NCBI GenBank assembly: GCA_004525055.1
Contig: SPDF01000080.1
Location: 1-6,979, forward strand
Length of the DNA stretch: 6,979 bases
Origin: Gemmatimonadales bacterium
GTDB taxonomy: Bacteria > Gemmatimonadota > Gemmatimonadetes > Gemmatimonadales > GWC2-71-9
Direction: 5' to 3'
This document shows positions 1-4,997 of this stretch, one piece after another (the stretch's first letter is position 1; each line of letters starts with the position of its first letter). A model generated the notes under the pieces. The model was not told the origin of the DNA and made no database searches. It saw nothing but the letters and a program-made list of their open reading frames with translations. A program made the translations under genes and the position numbers.

Positions 1-1
1 A

Positions 2-418
2 CGCGGGGGGATCGCCGTGGGCGAGCCGGTGTTCATGCCGCGCCCTGTCGTCATCTACCAGCCGGTGCGTGGCCGGCGCGTCGCGGTGGCGCGGTATGCC
101 CCGCAGGTGGTGTTCGTCGAACGTGGCCACGGGAAGCACGGCAAGTCCGCCCACTGGTATCAGCGTCACGGCTACCGACCAGTCACGATCTTCTACTCGC
201 AGGGTCGGTACTTCACGCAGGTTTATGCGGCGCGCGGCTATCGAGGTGGCCCGCAGTTTATGGCCGTAACAGCGTGGGAACGGCGTGGTCGGTTCTACCT
301 GGCGTCCGGTGGGCGTCCTGACCGGTACGGCTACATCAGCAGCTACACGAATTCGTCCCAAGGGTATGTGTACACGGATGATTACTCGGACGGCGACGGC
401 CGCGACTGGGACGATTAA
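2..418 (+). CDS. hypothetical Arg/Tyr/Gly-rich protein, 5'-truncated
   Basis: I do not recognise this protein. The reading frame is open to the left edge, so the true start is probably upstream; the first possible in-window start is a GTG at 17 with no convincing ribosome binding site. The stop is TAA at 416-418. The visible part (about 138 residues) is rich in Arg, Tyr, Gly and Val. It has a basic His/Arg/Lys stretch in its first half, a middle section with alternating aromatic and hydrophobic residues (for example RPVTIFYSQGRYF) that looks beta-strand-like, and a strongly acidic tail ending DDYSDGDGRDWDD. No membrane segment, catalytic motif or cysteine is visible. An exported or envelope-associated protein whose signal peptide lies outside the window is possible but unproven. 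It is transcribed toward the DUF1330 gene, and three hairpins separate the two. That this is a real coding region is likely; the function is unknown. Confidence 0.6.
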   Translation, partial: RGGIAVGEPVFMPRPVVIYQPVRGRRVAVARYAPQVVFVERGHGKHGKSAHWYQRHGYRPVTIFYSQGRYFTQVYAARGYRGGPQFMAVTAWERRGRFYLASGGRPDRYGYISSYTNSSQGYVYTDDYSDGDGRDWDD

Positions 419-420
419 CC

Positions 421-436
421 GGAGCCGCAAGGCTCC
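421..436. terminator. small GNRA-tetraloop hairpin after first gene
   Basis: GGAGCC (421-426) pairs perfectly with GGCTCC (431-436) around a GCAA loop, which fits the stable GNRA tetraloop class. It begins two bases after the TAA stop of the upstream gene. No T-tract follows, so it is more likely an RNA 3'-end stabilising structure, or part of a compound terminator, than a classical intrinsic terminator. Confidence 0.45.
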
Positions 437-442
437 ACTTCC

Positions 443-458
443 CGCCTCCTCAGAGGCG
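443..458. terminator. second small tetraloop hairpin
   Basis: CGCCTC (443-448) pairs perfectly with GAGGCG (453-458) around a CTCA loop. Only two T residues follow, so terminator strength is doubtful. It lies 6 bases after the first hairpin and 19 bases before the large inverted repeat, forming a row of three stem-loops in the convergent gap. Confidence 0.4.
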
Positions 459-477
459 TTGATCATAGATGCAGGAC

Positions 478-527
478 CAGGGGGCGTTGTAGGGGCACGG
501 CATACCGTGCCCTTACAACGCCCCCTG
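478..527. repeat. 23-bp inverted repeat with CATA loop, REP/MITE-like or bidirectional terminator
   Basis: The left arm is 478-500 and the right arm 505-527, separated by the 4-base loop CATA. The arms are complementary over 23 positions with a single exception, G492 against T513, which is still a G-U wobble in plus-strand RNA. The inner part reads GGGGCACGG / CCGTGCCC and the outer part CAGGGGGCGTTGTA / TACAACGCCCCCTG. The stem is much longer than a usual intrinsic terminator and is not followed by a T-tract on either strand. It lies between convergent genes, a common location for bidirectional terminators and for dispersed palindromic repeats. Similar GGGGCACGG-type palindromes occur, to my recollection, as dispersed repeats in many environmental bacterial genomes; I could not check this here. 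Confidence 0.7.
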
Positions 528-555
528 TTGTCTGCCCGCCGAGAGGCTGTGCCCG

Positions 556-945
556 CTACCGATCGATCCTACCTTCGGCGGTCAGCATCAGCGTCATCCG
601 CTCCAGGGCGCTCACGCGGATCTCCTGTGTGGCGGCGAAATCCGGATGATTCATCATCGCCAGGAACTGCGACTTGGCCTGCCAGCGGACCAGCCAGACC
701 GCGTCCCAATCGTTCGGCGCGGCGCCAATGATCAGGTGCCGAACGGATCCCTTGTAGATAGTCACGCCTCCCGCTGATTCCATGAGCGGGGTCACCGCAG
801 GGGCGTAATCCTGCCAGTATCGACGGGCCCCGTCGGGTCGGGTGAACTTGAGGAGGTTCACCATCACGAACGGAGAGTCGTCGGGATAGGCGGCGATTTG
901 CGCGATCTGTTCCGGCGTGGGGTCGACGGTGCGGTCAGTGTGCAT
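556..945 (-). CDS. DUF1330 domain-containing protein
   Basis: This 129-residue protein resembles the DUF1330 family of small dimeric alpha/beta-barrel (ferredoxin-like) proteins. The family hallmarks are visible in order: a first strand FVMVNLLKF (26-34), the YWQDYAP helix region (43-49), a Gly pair before the next strand (GGVTIYKG, 59-66), the WDAVWLVRW strand (80-88), and the FLAMMNHPDF segment (94-103), followed by an Arg and a C-terminal Leu/Met-rich strand. It has no signal peptide, so it is presumably cytoplasmic. The family has no settled biochemical function; some related dimeric alpha/beta-barrel proteins are monooxygenases or isomerase-like. The ATG overlaps the end of the upstream LysR gene by 11 bases, so the two are probably cotranscribed and translationally coupled. 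The stop is TAG. The family assignment is fairly secure; the substrate is unknown. Confidence 0.8.
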   Translation of the reverse strand: MHTDRTVDPTPEQIAQIAAYPDDSPFVMVNLLKFTRPDGARRYWQDYAPAVTPLMESAGGVTIYKGSVRHLIIGAAPNDWDAVWLVRWQAKSQFLAMMNHPDFAATQEIRVSALERMTLMLTAEGRIDR

Positions 946-1903
946 GCGGGCTCCGCTTCTTTGGTGGCGAGTGGGACTGTTCGTCCGCCTCGATTTCCGC
1001 CTCGACGGCGCGCAATTCCGTCGTGAAGGCCTCGGCAGCCGGCGACAGCGTCCGGTCTTTCAGATAGATGAGGCCATAATTCGTGTGGAGCCACGCCGGC
1101 CGATAGCTGAGCGCGACGATTTGGCCGCCCAGGGCGTCTGAACGAATCACCGAGAGTGGCGCAATGCCGACTGCGTCACTAACAGCCACAGCTTCCATCG
1201 CGAGGCGCAAGGTATTCACCTGGATGGCGGGGACGAACTCCCCCGTGGTGGGCTCGATCGGCCCCGCTGTTGGGGGAGGCTGCAGCGCCGCAAAGGCCCG
1301 GGCTGCCAGCTTTGGCCCGGCGAACGGATACAGGAAGATCTTGTCGAGGGTTACCTCGCGCTCCTGGAGCAACGGATGTCCGGCCCGGCAGAAGAACGCG
1401 CCCAGATGCCGAGGCAGGGGTTCCTGGGTCAGCCGCGGATCTTCGGCGGGTCCGCTCAGTTCGGCGACGGTGAGGTCGAGCGACCCGGAGAGCACCTGTT
1501 CGACCATGCTCTGCCAATCTCCTGCGATCACTTCGATCTCGAGGCCGGGATGCTTCGCCGACAGACGGCCGAGCGCCCTGCCCACCGACAGAAACGCCGG
1601 GTATACCCCCGCTCCGATAGCGAGCTTCCCCACCTCCCCCCCCCGCAGCATGGCCACCTCGCGTTCCAGGCGCTGCGCGTCGGCGAGCAGCCACTGGGCC
1701 TGATCCAGCACCTCCTGGCCGAGCGCCGTCGGCACGGCGCCGGAACGACCGCGGTCGAAGAGGCGGATGCCCAGTTGCTGCTCGAGCGAGGTGATGTGCC
1801 GTGAAAGCGTCGGCGGCGTCACACCGAGTTCACCGGCGGCACGGGCGTAGTTCCCGTGACGAGCGATGGCGAGCGCGTGGGAGAGCAAGGTAAGATCAAG
1901 CAT
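935..1903 (-). CDS. LysR-type transcriptional regulator
   Basis: This 322-residue protein has the standard LysR layout. An N-terminal winged helix-turn-helix covers about residues 1-60, with NYARAAGELGVTPPTLSRHI (18-37) as the helix-turn-helix core and LEQQLGIRLFDR (40-51) as the wing region. A linker helix (about 60-88) follows, then a periplasmic-binding-protein-like effector domain from about residue 92 to 300. The length matches the family. The C-terminal tail (SPPKKRSPHAH) is basic and lies partly over the start of the next gene. The start is ATG at 1903-1901; no Shine-Dalgarno precedes it, but a promoter-like element lies very close, so the mRNA may have almost no leader. The gene is divergent from the arylsulfatase, an arrangement in which LysR regulators usually control the neighbour and repress themselves. 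The effector cannot be inferred from the sequence. Confidence 0.92.
   Translation of the reverse strand: MLDLTLLSHALAIARHGNYARAAGELGVTPPTLSRHITSLEQQLGIRLFDRGRSGAVPTALGQEVLDQAQWLLADAQRLEREVAMLRGGEVGKLAIGAGVYPAFLSVGRALGRLSAKHPGLEIEVIAGDWQSMVEQVLSGSLDLTVAELSGPAEDPRLTQEPLPRHLGAFFCRAGHPLLQEREVTLDKIFLYPFAGPKLAARAFAALQPPPTAGPIEPTTGEFVPAIQVNTLRLAMEAVAVSDAVGIAPLSVIRSDALGGQIVALSYRPAWLHTNYGLIYLKDRTLSPAAEAFTTELRAVEAEIEADEQSHSPPKKRSPHAH
951..954 (-). promoter_or_regulatory. ribosome binding site for DUF1330 gene
   Basis: Read on the minus strand, GGAG lies 5 bases before the ATG at 945-943. It sits inside the last codons of the LysR gene, so it would be used on a shared transcript. It supports the chosen start. 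Confidence 0.6.
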
Positions 1904-1911
1904 TGATGCAT

Positions 1912-1942
1912 AAAACGTAATGAAAACCTGCTATAAGTGCAA
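1912..1942 (-). promoter_or_regulatory. candidate promoter of LysR-DUF1330 operon
   Basis: On the minus strand, TTGCAC (1942-1937) is followed after 17 bases by TACGTT (1919-1914), continuing as TACGTTTT to 1912. Matches to the E. coli sigma-70 consensus are weak (3/6 for each hexamer). The second element fits seven of eight positions of the TAnnTTTG -7 motif known from Bacteroidetes, with a TTG about 20 bases upstream. Transcription would begin about 4 bases before the LysR ATG, which would explain the missing Shine-Dalgarno. Confidence 0.35.
1929..1941. promoter_or_regulatory. candidate LysR box (T-N11-A)
   Basis: TGCTATAAGTGCA has the dyad TGC-N7-GCA and fits the T-N11-A architecture of LysR-family operators exactly. 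It lies between the divergent genes, overlaps the candidate -35 of the LysR promoter and ends one base before the candidate -35 of the sulfatase promoter. That position suits autorepression combined with activation of the sulfatase. The motif is short, so a chance match is possible. Confidence 0.4.
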
Positions 1943-1971
1943 TTTACAAATGTGGATCTTGCTAATAGACT
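1943..1971 (+). promoter_or_regulatory. candidate promoter of sulfatase operon
   Basis: TTTACA (1943-1948, 5/6 match to the -35 consensus) and TAGACT (1966-1971, 4/6 match to the -10 consensus) are separated by exactly 17 bases. The region is clearly AT-rich compared with its surroundings. Transcription would start near 1978. Confidence 0.45.
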
Positions 1972-2086
1972 TGGGGGTATCCATCACGAGAAGACTCCCG
2001 ATTCACTAACCGCAGGCGCATCGAGTTCCCTTACCGCGACGGCAGTGGCCCCGTCGTCCCTTACATCCCCCCTGGAGACGCTGGCA
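1972..2086 (+). promoter_or_regulatory. sulfatase 5' leader with ribosome binding site
   Basis: This is a predicted untranslated leader of roughly 110 bases. It contains a small hairpin (CGACGG 2037-2042 with CCGTCG 2051-2056, 8-base loop) and a direct repeat TCCCTTAC at 2027-2034 and 2057-2064. A GGAG Shine-Dalgarno at 2074-2077 lies 9 bases before the ATG at 2087. The sulfatase frame stays open back to a GTG at 1937, but that GTG overlaps the promoter and operator candidates and would put 50 residues ahead of a normal signal peptide, so it is unlikely to be the start. Confidence 0.45.
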
Positions 2087-3808
2087 ATGAGACTTTCCTC
2101 CCTTGCGGTCCGAATGGCGGGCCTCGCGCTGGCCGTGACGGCCGTCGCTGGTCCGACGACGCTCTCGGCCCAGCAGCAGGCCAAGAAGCCCAACATCCTC
2201 TTCATCATGGGCGACGACATCGGCATCATGAATGTCGGCGCGTACCACCGGGGGCTGATGGTCGGCGAGACGCCGAACATCGACCGCATCGCGCGGGAAG
2301 GCACGCTGTTCATGACGGCCTACGCGGAGCAGAGCTGCACCGCCGGGCGCACCTCGTTTATCACCGGGATGAATCCGTTGCGGGCCGGCATGATCATGCC
2401 GCAGCTGCCGGGTTCCAGCACTTCCCTGTTGCCCGGCACCCCGGATCTCGCCGTGTTTCTGCGGGATCTCGGCTACAACACGGGCGAGTTCGGCAAGAAC
2501 CACCTGGGCGACAAGACGAACTCTCTGCCAACCGCCCACGGCTTCCAGGAGTTCTGGGGCTACCTCTACCATCTTGACGCGATGCAGGGCGTGAGCTTCC
2601 CGGACATCAACAGCAGCCCCACGGTGCAGGCTGTTGTGCCACCCTGCAAGAACACGCCGGTCCCCGGTCTCTCCGATCCCGTGGGTGCAGTGGATCCGAC
2701 GACCACGTTGTGCATGACGCCGCCCCGGCCTGTCATCTGGTGCACCTCGTCGGACGGCACCGAGAAGAACCAGAGCTGCAAGGACGAGGGGCCGCTCACC
2801 CTGGAGCGCTCGACGACTGTTGATGAGGAAATTTCGGCCAAGGTCGTTGACTATCTTGATCGCAATGACCCGAAGAAGACCAACAAGCCGTTCTTCGTCT
2901 GGTACAACCCGGCCCGCATGCACATCACCACGATGCTCTCGCCAAAGTACCTGGCGATGCTGGGTACCGAGGGCGGCAAGGACTGGGGCATCAACGAAGT
3001 CGGCATGAAGCAGATGGATGACAACATCGGCCTGGTGCTGGCCAAGCTTGAGGCCATGGGCCAGCTCGACAACACCATCGTCGTCTTCACGACCGACAAC
3101 GGGGCCGAGGTCATCACCTATCCGGACGGCGGGGTCACGCCCTTCCGGGGCGGCAAGCTGACCACCTGGGAAGGCGGCATGCGCGTCCCGATGATGGCCC
3201 GTTGGCCCGGACACATCCCGGCGGGTACCACCAACGACCAGATCTTCTCGATGTTGGACTGGCTGCCCACCTTGGTCAACATCGCCGGTGGCCCGACTGG
3301 CGACGGACTGAAAAAGCAGATCGAAGCGGGCAAGTATCCCGGCATCATCAAGACGACGCTCGATGGTTTCGACCAGCGCGCCTACCTCGAGGGTAAGAGC
3401 GAATCCGCGCGCGACCACCTCTTCTACTACAGCGGGACGCATCCCTCGGCAGTGCGATACAAGAACTGGAAGTTCTACTACGCCATGGCACCCTCGGACG
3501 CCACCGGCGGCCTGTTGGGGGTCCAGTCCTATCACTGGACGCAGGTGGGCAACCTCAAGCGGGATCCGTTCGAGGCGGCCGTCGGCGCCAACCAGTTGAC
3601 TCTCCTGGGCATGGGTGGTGCCTTGGCCGCGCCGAGCACGGCGTATATCTATGACTGGAACCTGCTGCCCATCGGGCAGATGCTCTGGATGAAGGAGCTG
3701 ATGAGCTACAAGCAGTTCCCGGCGCTCCAGACTCCGTCGAGCTACAACCTCGATCAGATCATCCAGGAAATGCAGGAGGCGAAGACCGGCAGCCACGCAG
3801 GCGAGTAG
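2087..3808 (+). CDS. exported arylsulfatase (type I sulfatase family)
   Basis: This 573-residue enzyme should hydrolyse sulfate esters in the periplasm or outside the cell. The N-terminus is a signal peptide with a likely cleavage after LSA at 26-28. The type I sulfatase fold follows: metal-binding Asp pair in MGDDIG (43-44); active-site motif SCTAGR with Cys84 and Arg88; Lys137 and His139 in GKNHLGD; His151 in PTAHGF; His279 in ARMHITT; metal ligands Asp337-Asn338 in TTDNGAE; and Lys357 followed by WEGG and RVPMMARWPG. Cys84 would need conversion to formylglycine. The motif here is CxAGR rather than textbook CxPSR, a variant seen in a branch of bacterial arylsulfatases. A segment at about 187-231 holds four cysteines and could form disulfides. 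The start at 2087 is supported by the GGAG site and the signal peptide. No maturation enzyme is encoded in this window. The substrate is unknown. Confidence 0.93.
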   Translation: MRLSSLAVRMAGLALAVTAVAGPTTLSAQQQAKKPNILFIMGDDIGIMNVGAYHRGLMVGETPNIDRIAREGTLFMTAYAEQSCTAGRTSFITGMNPLRAGMIMPQLPGSSTSLLPGTPDLAVFLRDLGYNTGEFGKNHLGDKTNSLPTAHGFQEFWGYLYHLDAMQGVSFPDINSSPTVQAVVPPCKNTPVPGLSDPVGAVDPTTTLCMTPPRPVIWCTSSDGTEKNQSCKDEGPLTLERSTTVDEEISAKVVDYLDRNDPKKTNKPFFVWYNPARMHITTMLSPKYLAMLGTEGGKDWGINEVGMKQMDDNIGLVLAKLEAMGQLDNTIVVFTTDNGAEVITYPDGGVTPFRGGKLTTWEGGMRVPMMARWPGHIPAGTTNDQIFSMLDWLPTLVNIAGGPTGDGLKKQIEAGKYPGIIKTTLDGFDQRAYLEGKSESARDHLFYYSGTHPSAVRYKNWKFYYAMAPSDATGGLLGVQSYHWTQVGNLKRDPFEAAVGANQLTLLGMGGALAAPSTAYIYDWNLLPIGQMLWMKELMSYKQFPALQTPSSYNLDQIIQEMQEAKTGSHAGE

Positions 3809-3834
3809 CTCTCGGGTAGCAAGCGTTACGACAA

Positions 3835-3863
3835 GGGGGGCGCCCAGACATCGGGCGCCCTTC
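3835..3863 (+). terminator. hairpin between sulfatase and HAD gene
   Basis: GGGCGCCC at 3838-3845 pairs with GGGCGCCC at 3853-3860 around the 7-base loop AGACATC. Two G-U pairs and one G-C pair (3835-3837 with 3861-3863) can extend the stem. The trailing TTCGTGTT is only moderately T-rich. It begins 26 bases after the sulfatase stop and ends 36 bases before the HAD start, so it could be a partial terminator or a processing or stability element that lowers downstream expression. Confidence 0.55.
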
Positions 3864-3888
3864 GTGTTACACATTCAGCATTCAAGAT

Positions 3889-3892
3889 GGAG
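3889..3892 (+). promoter_or_regulatory. ribosome binding site for HAD hydrolase
   Basis: GGAG lies 7 bases before ATG 3900. It decides the start over a GTG at 3864, which has no such site and falls next to the terminator hairpin. Starting at 3900 also places the signal peptide right at the N-terminus. Confidence 0.65.
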
Positions 3893-3899
3893 CTCGCAG

Positions 3900-4925
3900 A
3901 TGAAGCACTCGACACATTGGGCACGGTGGTGTGGACTCGTGGCTGGCGCAATCCTGCTGGGAACCTCTGTGCCGCTGCGGGCGCAGTCCAACCCCCTCCC
4001 GTCCTGGAACAACGGCGCCGCCAAGGCCGCCATCATCGAATTTGTGGAAGCCACCACGGCGACCGATTCTCCAGGCTTCGTGCCGGTGGCGGAGCGCATC
4101 GCCACCTTCGACAACGACGGCACGCTCTGGGTGGAGCAGCCGATGTACACGCAGTTGGTGTATATCCTGGCCCAGGTACCGGCGCTGGTGGCGTCGAATC
4201 CCGCGCTCGCCGGGGAGGAGCCGTTCAAGACGGTCCTTTCGGGCGATCGGGAGGCAATGGGAAAGCTCGGCACCGCGGATCTCCTGAAGCTGGCGATGGC
4301 CACGCTGGAGGGGATAACGGTCGACGAGTTCCGGGCAAGCGTGGCGGCGTGGTTCGCCTCGGCGAAGGATCCCCGGTGGAAGCGGCCATATACCGACCTC
4401 GCCTATCAGCCGATGCTGGAGTTGCTGCGCTATCTGCGCGCCAACGGGTACAAGACCTACATCGTGACGGGGGGCGGGCAGGACTTCGTCCGGGTCATCT
4501 CGGAACGGGTCTATGGCATTCCGCCGGAGCAGGTCATGGGAAGCCTCGGGACCACCGCGTACGGCTATGACGCGCAGGGCAATCCGGTCCTCACCAAGGA
4601 GCCGAAGCTGCTCTTCATCGATGACGGCCCCGGGAAAGCCGAGGGGATTCACCTGATGATTGGTCGGCGACCGCACCTCGCCTTTGGAAATTCTGGTGGC
4701 GACCGGGACATGCTGGAATACACCGGCGCTGGCGGCGGTGCACGGCTCTCCCTGCTCCTCCTCCACGATGATGCGAAGCGGGAGTATGCCTACGGGCCGG
4801 CACGCGGGCTGCCGGATTCCAAGATCGGGCACTTCACCGCCGCGCTGGACAGCGAGGCCGCCGCCCGGGGGTGGACGGTCGTGAGCATGAAGCAGGACTG
4901 GAAACGAATCTTCACCTTCGAATGA
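3900..4925 (+). CDS. exported HAD-family hydrolase (phosphoserine phosphatase-like)
   Basis: This is a 341-residue haloacid dehalogenase superfamily protein, most likely a phosphohydrolase. An N-terminal signal peptide (hydrophobic GLVAGAILLG, probable cleavage after LRA at 26-28) predicts export. HAD motif I is FDNDGTLW, with nucleophile Asp71 and acid/base Asp73. Motif II is the Thr in IVTGGG (about 190). Motif III is Lys246 in GPGKAEG. Motif IV is GNSGGDRD, with Asp268 and Asp270 as Mg ligands. The long stretch between motifs I and II is a helical cap as in the phosphoserine phosphatase-like subgroup. The gene follows the sulfatase by 91 bases on the same strand. To my recollection, exported HAD hydrolases of this type often neighbour sulfatases, which suggests a shared ester-scavenging role. 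The substrate is not known. The C-terminus (GWTVVSMKQDWKRIF) looks like the family's conserved end, so the protein appears complete. Confidence 0.88.
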   Translation: MKHSTHWARWCGLVAGAILLGTSVPLRAQSNPLPSWNNGAAKAAIIEFVEATTATDSPGFVPVAERIATFDNDGTLWVEQPMYTQLVYILAQVPALVASNPALAGEEPFKTVLSGDREAMGKLGTADLLKLAMATLEGITVDEFRASVAAWFASAKDPRWKRPYTDLAYQPMLELLRYLRANGYKTYIVTGGGQDFVRVISERVYGIPPEQVMGSLGTTAYGYDAQGNPVLTKEPKLLFIDDGPGKAEGIHLMIGRRPHLAFGNSGGDRDMLEYTGAGGGARLSLLLLHDDAKREYAYGPARGLPDSKIGHFTAALDSEAAARGWTVVSMKQDWKRIFTFE

Positions 4926-4937
4926 GCGCCTGATGCG

Positions 4938-4968
4938 GCGGGGCCGGGTCATCATGAGCCGGCCCCGC
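4938..4968 (+). terminator. hairpin downstream of HAD gene
   Basis: GCGGGGCCGG (4938-4947) pairs perfectly with CCGGCCCCGC (4959-4968). Inside the loop a further 3-bp TCA/TGA pairing is possible. It starts 12 bases after the HAD stop and ends 29 bases before the helicase start. There is no immediate T-tract, though ATCTTT appears about 20 bases later. It plausibly ends the sulfatase-HAD transcript and insulates the helicase. Confidence 0.55.
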
Positions 4969-4985
4969 TGCCCCGCTGACCTGCG

Positions 4986-4993
4986 TATCTTTG
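4986..4993 (+). promoter_or_regulatory. candidate -7/-10 element for leaderless helicase transcript
   Basis: TATCTTTG matches all defined positions of the TAnnTTTG promoter element known from Bacteroidetes, and its first six bases (TATCTT) also resemble TATAAT. TATCTT ends 6 bases before the GTG at 4998, which would put the transcription start on the start codon. No good -35 is visible in the very GC-rich DNA upstream. Confidence 0.45.
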
Positions 4994-4997
4994 CTCC

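Noticed and set aside
1903..1937. TTGATG (1903-1908) with TATAAG (1932-1937) as a plus-strand promoter
   Set aside because: The spacer is 23 bases, too long for a sigma-70 promoter. The TTTACA-17-TAGACT pair fits better.
1937..2086. GTG at 1937 as the sulfatase start
   Set aside because: It lies inside the operator and promoter candidates, has no Shine-Dalgarno, and would bury the signal peptide behind 50 residues of low-complexity Ser/Thr/Ala sequence.
2006..3874. A 622-residue minus-strand open frame covering the whole sulfatase
   Set aside because: It is the GC-rich shadow of the sulfatase. The plus strand has a signal peptide, a Shine-Dalgarno site and a full catalytic motif set; the antisense product is Arg/His-rich with no recognisable domain.
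3864..3899. GTG at 3864 as the HAD gene start
   Set aside because: It overlaps the tail of the terminator-like hairpin and lacks a binding site; ATG 3900 has GGAG at a proper distance and begins a normal signal peptide.
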